DNA of 44,155 nucleotides from SVTX01 sp045577415 (GTDB lineage: Bacteria; Bacillota; Clostridia; Oscillospirales; CAG-272). Position numbers and translations under genes: made by a program. Below are positions 8,225 to 16,877 of this stretch, piece by piece (within the stretch, counting starts at the first letter, position 1; each line of letters opens with the position of its first letter). Location of the stretch: assembly GCA_045577415.1 (NCBI GenBank), contig JAZNII010000024.1:1-44155 (forward strand), given 5' to 3'. Under the pieces are notes generated by a model. It was not told the DNA's origin and made no database searches. It saw nothing but the letters and a program-made list of their open reading frames with translations.

Positions 8225-10543
8225 CTATTCTCCGAACTTGGTAGTCATCAGCTTGTAGAGCTGTGTATCCTTCGGCAGACGGTTTTGGAACGGAACGAGC
8301 GCACCGCCTATCTTCGCAAGACCGTGACCTGCTTCCACGTTGGTGATATACGACATCTGAAGCTCCGACATTGAAAGCAGCTCTGCAAGGTCTGCTCTGT
8401 CGGTTGCCGCTTGGTTAAGCATAATCACAAGCTCGGAGTTTGCAAGCATCGTTCTCGCCGTGTGGCTCTGCAAGAGGTCGTCCACGTTCTGCGTGATACC
8501 CGTAATAAAAGCTCCGTACTTTCTCACTCTTTTCCAAAGGGTAAAGAGGAAGTTTGCGGAGTATTCGTATTGGAAAAGCAGATAGATCTCGTCGATAAAG
8601 ATATAGGTCTTTTTGCCCTTGATGCGGTTCTCGGTGATGCGGTTGAGAATACTGTCAAGAACGACGAGCATACCCACGGGCATCAGAGTTCTTCCAAGCT
8701 CGTGTATATCGTAGCAGATAAAGCGGTTTTTGGTGTCCACGTTGGTCTGCTTCGCAAAGGTATTAAGGCTTCCTTCCGTGAACAGCTCAATGGCAAGAGC
8801 AATATCCGCAGCCTCGGGTTCACTCTGCTTCAAAAGCGCTTCTCGGAAATCCTTTAGCGTAGGCGGATTGCCCGCATAATCGTTCTGCACAAAGTCACGG
8901 AGAACGATGGAGGTGCAACGGTCGATGATGGATTTTTCCGATGCACTCAGAGCACCGTTCATAGCCTGCTCACAGAGGGATAGCACAAACTCGGATTTGA
9001 GTGTGACGGGGTTTGCTCCGTCAGCATAGTCCTTGTTGATCTGCAAGGCGTTGATATGGTTCTTACTCGTCGAGGATAGCGTGATATTCTCACCGCCGAG
9101 AGCTTCGGTCAGCTTCCAATATTCGCGCTCGGGATCTATGACGATAATATCCGCATCCTTGTCGTAAAGATAGAGATTGACTATCTCTTGCTTTGCCATA
9201 ATGGACTTACCCGAACCCGAAACGCCGGTAATAAAGGAGTTACCGTTAAGAAGCTCCAAGCGGTTGACCATAATCATATTCTTGCTGATTGCGTTATTGC
9301 CGAGATAAAGCCCTTTTTCGTGGCAGACTTCCTGTGCTCTGAACGGCATAAATACCGCAAGACTTTCTGTTGTTAGCGTTCTGCGAATCGTGAGCTTTGT
9401 GCCACCGTAGGGCAAGCAGGTTTTGAGTCCTTCAAGCTGCTGCCAACGGAGTATTGCGAGGGAGCAAAGGTGCTTTCTCGCACATTGCTGAATACTCTCG
9501 GTATCCGCGTCAAGCTGTGCCTTGCTATCCGCCGTATGCACGATTGTTATGAGCGTGGGAATCATCCTCATATCTCGCTCCACAAGGTCGTTGAGAAAGT
9601 CTTTGCTTTCGTCGCGCTGCCGTTCCATTTCGTAGGGTACGGTTGCAGAGTAGTTGTTATTTTGGTTCTGCTTACGTTGCCAATTCGAGATATTGGTTTC
9701 CACCGCCAAGAGCTTGCTTTCTCCTTGTCTTACCGCCTTTTCCTGCGGGATAGGCTCGGCATCAATGGAGAGCATCATATTTCGGTCGATTGCCGTCAGC
9801 TCGGATATTAAGCTATCCTTGATAAAGTTGGCGTAATCTTTGAGATAGATCACTCTGCCGTATCTGCCGTCCATCTTGAAATGGTCGCTCTTGAACTCCA
9901 TAGATTCGGGGGCAAGTGCGAGCTTGAATTTATGCTTTCTGCGCTTGTAGAGCAAGCGGTCATACATAAAATCGTCCTCACGCCCACGGTGGAAAAAGTC
10001 AAAGAAAATGCGTATCTTTTCCTTTTCGTCCACCTCGGTCAGCTTTGAGCCGAGCTTGGCAAATGCGGCGGTGTATTCCGCGCACTTGCCATTGAAATAG
10101 GTACGAGCTTCGGCAATAGACGGCTTCTCGACGGTGATAGTCAGATATTTGTCTTGTACCACACCCGAGGTCAGAATGACGTTGCGCTCCAAAATAGCGT
10201 TGTATTCGTTGCGGTAGCGGTCAAGCTCGTCGCCCATAAGGGGTAGCATATTTTTGGCTTCAAATTCGCTTCTCGGTATATGGCGGTTGCTAATGGTGAT
10301 CTTGGTGCTCGCTTTCTCATCGAACAGATTGAGAATATCCGAGTACGCGAAGAACATAGCTTCTTTATCGTCCTTAGAAGCGACCTCATAGTTTATATCC
10401 GTAAAGCGGAAGGTCTTTGCCCAAAGGTTTTTGCCGACGAGCATAATACCGTCCTCAAAAATTCTTTGAATGGGTATGGTATCCTCGACGGTTGTGGGTA
10501 TTCTGTCTTGCTCTACGGGTTGTTTCTTCTTACTTGTAATCAT
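8225..10543 (-). CDS. virB4: VirB4-like conjugation ATPase (CD1110 family)
   Basis: This 772-residue ATPase powers assembly of the type IV secretion channel at the inner face of the membrane. The Walker A motif GVSGSGKS is near residue 440 and the Walker B motif IFIDE near 645. The N-terminal half is the VirB4 domain that docks onto the PrgI/VirB3-like partner. Length and layout fit the CD1110/TraE-type VirB4 of Tn1549-like elements. The start is supported by AGGAGG six bases upstream, and the start overlaps the PrgI gene stop by 4 bases. PrgI followed directly by VirB4 is the usual arrangement. No frameshift or motif loss was seen. Confidence 0.93.
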   Translation of the reverse strand: MITSKKKQPVEQDRIPTTVEDTIPIQRIFEDGIMLVGKNLWAKTFRFTDINYEVASKDDKEAMFFAYSDILNLFDEKASTKITISNRHIPRSEFEAKNMLPLMGDELDRYRNEYNAILERNVILTSGVVQDKYLTITVEKPSIAEARTYFNGKCAEYTAAFAKLGSKLTEVDEKEKIRIFFDFFHRGREDDFMYDRLLYKRRKHKFKLALAPESMEFKSDHFKMDGRYGRVIYLKDYANFIKDSLISELTAIDRNMMLSIDAEPIPQEKAVRQGESKLLAVETNISNWQRKQNQNNNYSATVPYEMERQRDESKDFLNDLVERDMRMIPTLITIVHTADSKAQLDADTESIQQCARKHLCSLAILRWQQLEGLKTCLPYGGTKLTIRRTLTTESLAVFMPFRAQEVCHEKGLYLGNNAISKNMIMVNRLELLNGNSFITGVSGSGKSIMAKQEIVNLYLYDKDADIIVIDPEREYWKLTEALGGENITLSSTSKNHINALQINKDYADGANPVTLKSEFVLSLCEQAMNGALSASEKSIIDRCTSIVLRDFVQNDYAGNPPTLKDFREALLKQSEPEAADIALAIELFTEGSLNTFAKQTNVDTKNRFICYDIHELGRTLMPVGMLVVLDSILNRITENRIKGKKTYIFIDEIYLLFQYEYSANFLFTLWKRVRKYGAFITGITQNVDDLLQSHTARTMLANSELVIMLNQAATDRADLAELLSMSELQMSYITNVEAGHGLAKIGGALVPFQNRLPKDTQLYKLMTTKFGE

Positions 10544-10869
10544 TGTTCCTCCTTTACTTCTTCGTCCTCTCCGATTTCACCCTTGAAAAGCAGGTATCGG
10601 GGCATCATAATCTCCGAGCGTATCCACGTCTTGATAACCTTTTCGGCAGGCATACCGTTGTACTTCACAAAGCCGAAGATGATAAACGGTACTGCGCCTA
10701 TCATACAGAGCCACGAAAGCACCTCTGTACCGAAAAACGGTCGGTACCCGAAGTAGATGCCGACCGCAGCCGCACAAGCGAGGATAGCGAAGATAAACTG
10801 CCGAACCGAAAGACCGAAGAACATCGTTTCGTTAAAGTCTTTGATTTCTTTGTTTATCTTTATTTCCAT
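10540..10869 (-). CDS. PrgI-family (VirB3-like) membrane protein
   Basis: The 109-residue protein has two closely spaced transmembrane helices (about 25-45 and 50-68) after a short basic start, then a cytoplasmic tail with IKTWIRSEIMMPRYL. This is the PrgI family, which plays the VirB3 role in Gram-positive conjugation machines and partners VirB4, encoded immediately downstream with a 4-base overlap. AAAGGA precedes the ATG. It starts one base after the stop of the small upstream gene, implying coupled translation. Confidence 0.88.
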   Translation of the reverse strand: MEIKINKEIKDFNETMFFGLSVRQFIFAILACAAAVGIYFGYRPFFGTEVLSWLCMIGAVPFIIFGFVKYNGMPAEKVIKTWIRSEIMMPRYLLFKGEIGEDEEVKEEQ

Positions 10870-10870
10870 A

Positions 10871-11155
10871 TTAACGTCCTTTCTCGTCGTTGTGTTTTAC
10901 GGAACGACCGTCAAGCTGTGCTTTGAGCCTGCGTATCTCAGCCGCATTGTTTTTCAGCGTATAAGGCATATACGGCTGATTGTACATCGGGTATCTGCGG
11001 CGCATATCCTCGTTGAGTGCCTCTGCTTGCTCTGCGCTCAAATCGGGATAACCGATAACCGTTCCGTATTCTCGGTAATAGGCGTTGATGGCTTTCATCT
11101 GCTCTTGATCTCTTTCGCAGACTGCAAGCCGCGCCTGTATTTGTTCTTTGTTCAT
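10871..11155 (-). CDS. Small conserved protein of unknown function
   Basis: This is a 94-residue soluble protein, starting at the ATG at 11155 because AAGGAGG lies a few bases upstream; an in-frame start at 11197 would fall inside the preceding terminator hairpin. It is rich in Glu, Gln and Arg. It contains a GYPDLSAEQAEALNEDM segment followed by YPMYNQPYMPYTLKNNAAEI and a final helix. That type of segment recurs in mobile-element and phage small proteins, but I cannot name its function. It is the first gene after the DUF4143 unit and lies one base before prgI. Confidence 0.65.
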   Translation of the reverse strand: MNKEQIQARLAVCERDQEQMKAINAYYREYGTVIGYPDLSAEQAEALNEDMRRRYPMYNQPYMPYTLKNNAAEIRRLKAQLDGRSVKHNDEKGR

Positions 11156-11169
11156 AGTCCTCCTTCCAA

Positions 11170-11206
11170 TAGAAAAAGCACCGTACCTTGTGAGCACGAT
11201 GCTTTC
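11170..11206 (-). terminator. Terminator of the DUF4143 ATPase gene
   Basis: Reading minus, AAAGCATCGT pairs with ACGGTGCTTT (one G-T pair) and is followed by TTTCTATT. It lies about 20 bases after the stop of the ATPase gene and upstream of the next ribosome binding site. Confidence 0.7.
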
Positions 11207-11227
11207 TCGTATTCAGTTGTTTTGATG

Positions 11228-12454
11228 TTAAATCAGATTGCTTGGAATGAAGCAGTTTTTTTCGTCAATCGGTATGGGTTCCTCGCACATACAAACGATA
11301 CCGCCGTTTCCGCGTTCAAGCTCAGCTTTGTCAAGCACGGTGTATTTCTTAACCTCGCGCTTGTCGGGGTTCGCGGATTTCTTAATCTCCAACGGGTGAA
11401 CGATGTTGTTTTCCTCTACGAAAACATCTATTTCCTTGGCATTGGAGTCGCGGTAATAGGTGACGTTTGCTTTACTCTTGGAATATGCATAGTTCTTAAC
11501 AAGCTCCATAACCACGTAATTCTCGTAGAAATGTCCGCTTGCCGCGCCTTGTCTTAGAACGTCGGGTGTCAGCCACATAGAGAGGTATGCACAAAGCCCC
11601 GTATCACAGAAATACAACTTTGGTGTTTTTGTCAACCGTTTGAACGCATTGTTGGAGTAAGGCTGAAGCAGATATACGATATGCAATCCCTCCAAAACAC
11701 GCAACCATTCCTTTGCGGTCGGTTGTGTTATATCAGCCGATTCCGCGAGAGTAGCGTAATTGACCTGCTCGGAAACGAGAGCAGCACAACCGAGAAGGAA
11801 TTTTCTAAAACGAACCGCATCCGTAATACCGCCCGCTTCGGCTACGTCGCGCATCAGATACGTGTCGATATAAGAGTTGAAATACTCTCCGCGAAGTTCA
11901 TCGTCAACGCCCCACACCTGCGGCATACCGCCTTCCCAAATGTGGTCAAAGACTTTTTTAACGTCGTTCTTTGGAACACGGCGCTGTCTTGCTTGCAGGG
12001 TTGCAAGTGAAAAGTCAAGTTCCTCGTCAAATACAAGTCCGTTTTTCTCTCTTTGAGAAAGGCTGTAAAGTTCAAGAATACCAATTCTGCCCGCAAGAGT
12101 TTCGCGTACCTTTTTCATCATTCCGTACTGTTGCGAACCCGTTAGCCAAATCAAGCCCTTTTCGTCGGTTTCATCGCAAATGATTTTGATTTGCTCAAAA
12201 AGCTCGGGAGCTTTCTGCACCTCGTCTATAAGGATAGGCGGCTTATAGGTTTGGAAGAACAGTACGGGATCACTCTTTGCAAGATCTCGCGCCATTGCGT
12301 TATCCAAGGACACATAGGTTCTGTCCGTACCCTTCGCCAAGTGTTTCAGCATCGTCGTTTTACCGACCTGCCTTGCGCCCGTTACCAAAATTGCCTTGAA
12401 AAAGCCGTTCATCTTCAAGAATTTACGCTCTAATTCACGGGTAATATATGCCAT
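11228..12454 (-). CDS. ATP-binding protein with DUF4143 (COG1373-type AAA ATPase)
   Basis: The 408-residue protein begins with a AAA core: Walker A GARQVGKT near residues 26-33, Walker B PPILIDEVQKAPEL near 75-88, and sensor segment LTGSQQ. The C-terminal half is the DUF4143 region, ending in a nuclease-like fold segment with EIDVFVEENN and HPLEIKKSA. The family is common in bacteria and archaea and its physiological role is unresolved. The gene has its own consensus promoter (12496-12524) and terminator (11170-11206). It is placed between virB6 and prgI, genes normally adjacent in this element type, so it is an inserted autonomous cargo unit. No partner gene sits beside it. Confidence 0.88.
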   Translation of the reverse strand: MAYITRELERKFLKMNGFFKAILVTGARQVGKTTMLKHLAKGTDRTYVSLDNAMARDLAKSDPVLFFQTYKPPILIDEVQKAPELFEQIKIICDETDEKGLIWLTGSQQYGMMKKVRETLAGRIGILELYSLSQREKNGLVFDEELDFSLATLQARQRRVPKNDVKKVFDHIWEGGMPQVWGVDDELRGEYFNSYIDTYLMRDVAEAGGITDAVRFRKFLLGCAALVSEQVNYATLAESADITQPTAKEWLRVLEGLHIVYLLQPYSNNAFKRLTKTPKLYFCDTGLCAYLSMWLTPDVLRQGAASGHFYENYVVMELVKNYAYSKSKANVTYYRDSNAKEIDVFVEENNIVHPLEIKKSANPDKREVKKYTVLDKAELERGNGGIVCMCEEPIPIDEKNCFIPSNLI

Positions 12455-12495
12455 AGTGCGCCTCCTGTTTTTTAGGATAATCTAAAGTGTACTTT

Positions 12496-12524
12496 ATTTT
12501 ATCATAATTTTACCCATTTGTCAA
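12496..12524 (-). promoter_or_regulatory. Sigma-A promoter of the DUF4143 ATPase
   Basis: Reading minus, TTGACA (12524-12519), a 17-base spacer, then TAAAAT (12501-12496). Immediately downstream, AAAGT-AC-ACTTT (plus 12484-12495) is a near palindrome at the expected transcription start, a possible operator. AGGAGG precedes the ATG at 12454. Confidence 0.8.
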
Positions 12525-12674
12525 GAGGTCTATTCAATCTGACTTTTGCATTTTGATTTAATTTTTCAAAAGACTCTTTAGAAGTTTTTGCTTTGATTTT
12601 AGAAGTTTTCGCAAATCTCTTTTAAAAAATCGGTTTCGTCTTGCGAAAAAGGGCGTTTTTCGCAAATTTTTGTT
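12525..12674. other. AT-rich spacer with hairpin and short direct repeat
   Basis: This spacer follows the virB6 stop. TTGCGAAAAA (12641-12650) and TTTTTCGCAA (12656-12665) form a perfect 10-bp hairpin that may end transcription from virB6, though the minus-strand U-run after it is interrupted. A TTTAGAAGTTTT motif occurs twice, about 19 bases apart. No gene was found. Confidence 0.5.
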
Positions 12675-13511
12675 TTACAAGCCCATCATCTCTCGTATAA
12701 CTCTGTCCGAGAGCTTTATCGTGCCGACAAGCACAAGCATATTAAATAGCAATTCGCCTATATACGTCCACACCTGCGTTACTGCCGATGCGCCCGCCGC
12801 CACCGAAGGCGGTGAAGCTGCAAACATAGAGTAAATGATGCAGGCGAGCACGATAATCGCACCCTCGAGGCAGACAGCCGCAAAGGATTTGAGAAAGGCT
12901 TTGCCTATATGACTTGTTTCTTCTCCCGCAAAGGCAGACATAGGAACGGGAGCGATAGCCACATAGATATAGAGCTTGAAAAATCTGCCGTACACCGTGA
13001 GTATCATAATGAACGACAGTATCCAAACAAGTAAGCTGCCGATTAGAGTGACCGCCCATAGAGGTATGGACTCCCAAAACCCGCAGCTTTCTATCGTGTC
13101 TATCATACTCTGCGGTAGGTACGCAGAGCCTTGTCCCGTAATGCCAGAAGCAATCATAATTTTACTTATGATGCCTTGCACGATGGTGAACATCGCAAGC
13201 ATCAGATCAAGCCCCCAAGTGACCGCCGCCTTTGCAAGCACAAAGCGTATAAATACCTTCAATGCCTGCTCGGGGCGTTTGAGTTCTTGAAAGCTGTTGA
13301 ACTGTCGCATTATCCCCATAAGGAAGAATAATACGAGAAGCGCGTAGCCGATGGCTTTGAGCGCACCGTTGATATTCACCATCACGTTCCATATACCGCC
13401 ACCTTTGAAGGTTTCGGGCGACTCGGATATGAGCCGCCATATTTCAGCGAGCTTGCCGTTCCAAGTGTCAAGGGCGTTTTCAAGGTTTTCTACAACCCAA
13501 TTGTTCGACAT
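12675..13511 (-). CDS. VirB6/TrbL-like channel protein (CD1112 family)
   Basis: The 278-residue polytopic membrane protein has about six hydrophobic segments (clear ones around 50-70, 90-120, 155-180, 185-205, 215-235 and 250-270). This is the VirB6/TrbL-like CD1112 family, which forms the inner-membrane part of the transfer channel. The start has GAGGTGAG just upstream. The gene follows the VirB2-like pilin candidate by 25 bases. Downstream the operon is interrupted by the DUF4143 unit, so the rest of the secretion genes may depend on read-through or on another promoter. Confidence 0.85.
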   Translation of the reverse strand: MSNNWVVENLENALDTWNGKLAEIWRLISESPETFKGGGIWNVMVNINGALKAIGYALLVLFFLMGIMRQFNSFQELKRPEQALKVFIRFVLAKAAVTWGLDLMLAMFTIVQGIISKIMIASGITGQGSAYLPQSMIDTIESCGFWESIPLWAVTLIGSLLVWILSFIMILTVYGRFFKLYIYVAIAPVPMSAFAGEETSHIGKAFLKSFAAVCLEGAIIVLACIIYSMFAASPPSVAAGASAVTQVWTYIGELLFNMLVLVGTIKLSDRVIREMMGL

Positions 13512-13536
13512 TTGCTCACCTCACTTTCGCTGACCG

Positions 13537-13884
13537 TCAGCCCGTGATAAGCGTTAAAATCTCTTTGGCAAAGGTGATAACAACGCCACCCGCAAGGGTT
13601 AGGAAGCCGTTAGCTCTCTGCGAGGGATCGTGGCTCTTGAAGGACAGACCTATCTGAACCACGGCAAAGCCGAGCATAATCATACCGACCGCACGGACAA
13701 GTCCGAACATAAAATCGGAGAGGTTGTTGACTACCTCCACGGGATCGTCCTCGGCGGCAAACGCGGTCACGGCGCATACCGATACCATAAAGATGCAGAG
13801 GACTATGCACATCCACACCCTCATAAAGCGTTTTGCCTTAGCAGGCATAGGGGTTTTCTTGGTTTCAAGTTTGTTTCTTTTCAT
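13537..13884 (-). CDS. VirB2-like small membrane protein (pilin candidate)
   Basis: The 115-residue protein starts basic, has a signal-peptide-like hydrophobic segment ending in TAFAAEDD, then two hydrophobic helices (about 58-78 and 90-112) separated by KSHDPSQRANG. Size, cleavable leader and two helices are typical of VirB2/TrbC-type subunits. In this family it lies between virD4 and virB6, as here. The pilin role is inferred from architecture and position, not from a diagnostic motif. Its start overlaps the virD4 stop by 4 bases and is preceded by AAGGAG. Confidence 0.75.
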   Translation of the reverse strand: MKRNKLETKKTPMPAKAKRFMRVWMCIVLCIFMVSVCAVTAFAAEDDPVEVVNNLSDFMFGLVRAVGMIMLGFAVVQIGLSFKSHDPSQRANGFLTLAGGVVITFAKEILTLITG

Positions 13885-15728
13885 TCTGTTTTCTCCTTTT
13901 CTTCTAACATAGATTTCAAAAATTCACATAGCATTTCCGTTTCTTCCTCGTCGTAGGCTTCGATCTCGTTCTTGAAATACTCGTCCACCGTGGGAATATC
14001 CGAGAGTGCCGTATCTCCAAGCGTTTCGGGATCAATGATTTGAATGGTCACGCCACCCGTGAGCACACCGAGGTTATGAGCGTAAGGAGCGGCACCGCCG
14101 TCCGTGCCGAGCTTGATATTCGGGTGGGATAGAATATCATACTTTAGGTCGAGCACCGGGCGTTCTCCACGGATAAAAACGATAGCGTATTTGTTGTCAA
14201 GCATACGCACCTCGTCGGGAGTCAGTAGCTCGCGCCCCGCCACTTGGGAATTGGTCGAGAAGTTACCGCGCAGACCGTCGCTCCGTCCGTAGGAGTTGGT
14301 ATCAATCGTTTCTTTTCCGAGAAGCTCCGACACATACTTGTGGGTGCTTTGCTCGTTACCGCCGAGGTACACGAACTCGTCGCAGTTTCCAACGATGCTT
14401 TCCCATTGCTTTTCAAAGAGTGCCTTTAGCTGTGCGAGGTTCTGCAAGATGATGGATACACTCACGCCACGGGAGCGCATAACCGAGAGTATCTTGTCAA
14501 AATCATCGGGCAGGCTTACGTTGGCGAACTCGTCCATAAGGAAGTGAACGTGAACGGGCAACGCTCCGCGATACTTGAAATCGGCTACGAAAAACAACTG
14601 TTGGAAAAGCTGAGTATAAAGGATTGATACAAGGAAATTGAACGAGGTGTCATTGTCGGGGATAAGTGCGAACAAGGCGACCTTACGCTCTCCCAAGGAT
14701 TGCAGGTCAAGCTCGTCGGTAGAGGTGAGTGCCGCAAGGCTATCAAGGTTGAACTTTTCAAGCCTTGCCGCAAGCGTGATCTGAATGGATTTCAAGGTCT
14801 TTGCCGAACCCGACCGATAGGACTTGTAATACTTCAGCGCGATATGATTGGGGTTCTCGTATTCAAGAAGGGCGAACAGGTCGTCAAGCACGCTCCCCTC
14901 TGCTTCGTTGTCCTCGTCTATATCTCCGTTTCGCAAAAGCTCCATAACCATAGCGAAGTTCTGTTCTTCGGGTGGAGCTTCATAGTGAAGATAGAATACG
15001 AGAGCCAACAAAAGCATTGATGCCGCCGTATCCCAAAAGGGATCGTTGGATTGGCTGCCTTTGGGAGTCGTGCTCTTGAATAGGTTTGTAACGAGCCTCT
15101 GAATATCGTTGTCGCTTTGGATATACATAAACGGGTTATAGCAATCCGACCTTTCCATATTGATAAGGTCGAGCACGCGCACCTCGTAGCCCTTGGCTTT
15201 GAGCAGACCGCCCGTATCTCGCAGCAGCTCTCCTTTCGGATCGAGGCAGACGAAGGAGGTGTTCGCTTGCATCAAGTTTGGCTTCGCGTAGAACCTCGTC
15301 TTGCCTGCGCCACTACCGCCCACGACTATTGTGTTGAAATTTCGTCGGTGCAGCTTGGCGTTATACCCGATAGACAAGTGCTGCGAGAGTATCTTGTTGG
15401 AGTCCTTCGGCTTCTGCTGATACCGCTTGTTTATCTCCTTGACCTCGCCCCATTTGGCAGAGCCGTGTTCCTCACGGCGGCGAAAGTTTGGCTTGGTATA
15501 GTGATAAATCAGTATCGCAAGACCGTAGATGAGTGATAACACAAACAAGGTCAGAAGCGTATTGTCGCTCCATACGAGATAGAACGGGTGTGAGAGTGCT
15601 TCGGAAAGCTTAGGAATAACGGTGGAAAGACCTCCGCCGAGGGTGGGAGCTATGAGAAAGGAAATCCATATAATAACGAGCCAACCGAACACGGCGACTC
15701 CGAACCATAAGAATTTCTTATCTTTCAT
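13881..15728 (-). CDS. virD4: VirD4-like coupling protein (CD1115 family)
   Basis: The 615-residue TraG/VirD4-type coupling ATPase recruits the relaxosome to the secretion channel. Two N-terminal transmembrane helices (about 5-27 and 58-78) precede the ATPase core, with Walker A GGSGAGKT near residue 134 and Walker B FLMDEF near 394. The RSRGVSVSIILQN segment and an acidic C-terminus are typical of Tn1549-like coupling proteins. AAGGAAGGA precedes the ATG. The start overlaps the upstream 62-codon gene by 11 bases. PcfB, encoded upstream, is the usual accessory factor of this protein. Confidence 0.93.
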   Translation of the reverse strand: MKDKKFLWFGVAVFGWLVIIWISFLIAPTLGGGLSTVIPKLSEALSHPFYLVWSDNTLLTLFVLSLIYGLAILIYHYTKPNFRRREEHGSAKWGEVKEINKRYQQKPKDSNKILSQHLSIGYNAKLHRRNFNTIVVGGSGAGKTRFYAKPNLMQANTSFVCLDPKGELLRDTGGLLKAKGYEVRVLDLINMERSDCYNPFMYIQSDNDIQRLVTNLFKSTTPKGSQSNDPFWDTAASMLLLALVFYLHYEAPPEEQNFAMVMELLRNGDIDEDNEAEGSVLDDLFALLEYENPNHIALKYYKSYRSGSAKTLKSIQITLAARLEKFNLDSLAALTSTDELDLQSLGERKVALFALIPDNDTSFNFLVSILYTQLFQQLFFVADFKYRGALPVHVHFLMDEFANVSLPDDFDKILSVMRSRGVSVSIILQNLAQLKALFEKQWESIVGNCDEFVYLGGNEQSTHKYVSELLGKETIDTNSYGRSDGLRGNFSTNSQVAGRELLTPDEVRMLDNKYAIVFIRGERPVLDLKYDILSHPNIKLGTDGGAAPYAHNLGVLTGGVTIQIIDPETLGDTALSDIPTVDEYFKNEIEAYDEEETEMLCEFLKSMLEEKEKTE

Positions 15729-15906
15729 CGCGTTCCTTCCTTCGTTTTTCTTTCTTGGTGGGAGCGTCGATGACCTTTAGGAGAACCTTGTTCAAGTCGT
15801 CGGTGGGTTTATCTTCCTCCAAGCAATCTGAACGTTGGTCGGCTAACGCCTTCATCATCACGCGATGCTCAAAGTCATCGACCTCAATAATTCTTTTTTC
15901 AGCCAT
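15718..15906 (-). CDS. Small conserved element protein
   Basis: This 62-residue charged protein begins MAEKRIIEVDDFEHRVMM, contains VLLKVIDAPTKKEKRR, and ends in a run of charged residues. Very similar short proteins lie just upstream of virD4 in Tn1549-like elements; their function is unknown. The stop-start junction with the upstream ArdC-like gene is TGATG and the 3' end overlaps virD4 by 11 bases, so it is translated within the same coupled series. Confidence 0.7.
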   Translation of the reverse strand: MAEKRIIEVDDFEHRVMMKALADQRSDCLEEDKPTDDLNKVLLKVIDAPTKKEKRRKERDER

Positions 15907-16877
15907 CAGCGCGCCTCCCTCGGATGAGTTTTCGTACTCGGAGGCACAACGGTTTTGGGTTCATCGGCTACCTTCGCTTGCTCCTTACCTTTTTCAAGGA
16001 AATTGCGCATTGTTCCCGAAACGGTTTTGGCAGTAGTGTGAACTACGCCCATTTCGGTCTTAACATCTTCGGGTTCAAGCGTGGTGTATTTGTTGGGGAT
16101 TGCGTGAATGGACAAATCAGACGTGTCCTTGCCGTACTTCTTGACAACGATATACGCCGCACACCTCGCTTGGAACTCGTGGTCATCGTTGCGGTAGTGT
16201 GCCGCATCCTTCGCCATTTCCGCGTGTGCTCTTGCTTTGGCAACAGCGGGAAAGAGCTTGCCGAACTCCGTGCCTTGCTTATAGAGAATCACTCTGTTTT
16301 TCGCATCGTACACGGCAGCCTCGTTACCGAGGTCGGCATTGCTTTTCTGAATGGGTACGGGGCAACCATCCACAAGAGCCGCAAGGAGCTTGTTGTCCTC
16401 GTATTGGAGCTTCTTCGGGAACTCACTCGCGGGCGGCTCTGCAACCGAGCTGATGTCAAAGACGTTCTTGACGTTGTAGCCCATACGCTGCTCTCCGTCC
16501 ACGGTGTAAGGACTCGGCTCTAAGATCCAAATGCTTTCCTCGCCCTTCTTGATGGAGCAGCCCGCCTTTTTCCAACCGTCAAAGTCCATAAGACGTGTCG
16601 GGAGCTTTCCGTCCATCTGCATATAGATGAGGAAATTGTTGTTGAGGGAGTAGTTCTCGCAACGGCTCTGCACGTCAAGGAACTGCTGCATATTCTCCTT
16701 GTTGGCGACGATACTTCCACACGCTTCGTCGATCATCTCGTAGCACATCGCGCGTTTTTCACGCTGAACCTCCGCAAAGCTCTTTTTCTCCGTGGCGGCG
16801 GGTGCTGCCTTCGGGGGTGGAGCTTCCTTCGCGTTTTTCTTGTTGGCTTCTTCAAAAATGTTCTCAAACTCTGTCAT
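15906..16877 (-). CDS. ArdC/LtrC-like protein
   Basis: The 323-residue protein has a disordered Ala/Pro/Lys-rich start, then an ArdC N-terminal-like ssDNA-binding region (about 55-140) with NNNFLIYMQM, WKKAGCSIKKGEESIWIL and a following beta-rich part. A second half (about 185-275) resembles the metallopeptidase-like half of LtrC/ArdC proteins, but the expected HExxH zinc motif is not intact: the region reads RAHAEMAKDAAH. ArdC-type proteins protect incoming single-stranded DNA or antagonise restriction. The exact role here is inferred. It sits between pcfB and virD4, with its start overlapping the pcfB stop. Confidence 0.75.
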   Translation of the reverse strand: MTEFENIFEEANKKNAKEAPPPKAAPAATEKKSFAEVQREKRAMCYEMIDEACGSIVANKENMQQFLDVQSRCENYSLNNNFLIYMQMDGKLPTRLMDFDGWKKAGCSIKKGEESIWILEPSPYTVDGEQRMGYNVKNVFDISSVAEPPASEFPKKLQYEDNKLLAALVDGCPVPIQKSNADLGNEAAVYDAKNRVILYKQGTEFGKLFPAVAKARAHAEMAKDAAHYRNDDHEFQARCAAYIVVKKYGKDTSDLSIHAIPNKYTTLEPEDVKTEMGVVHTTAKTVSGTMRNFLEKGKEQAKVADEPKTVVPPSTKTHPREAR

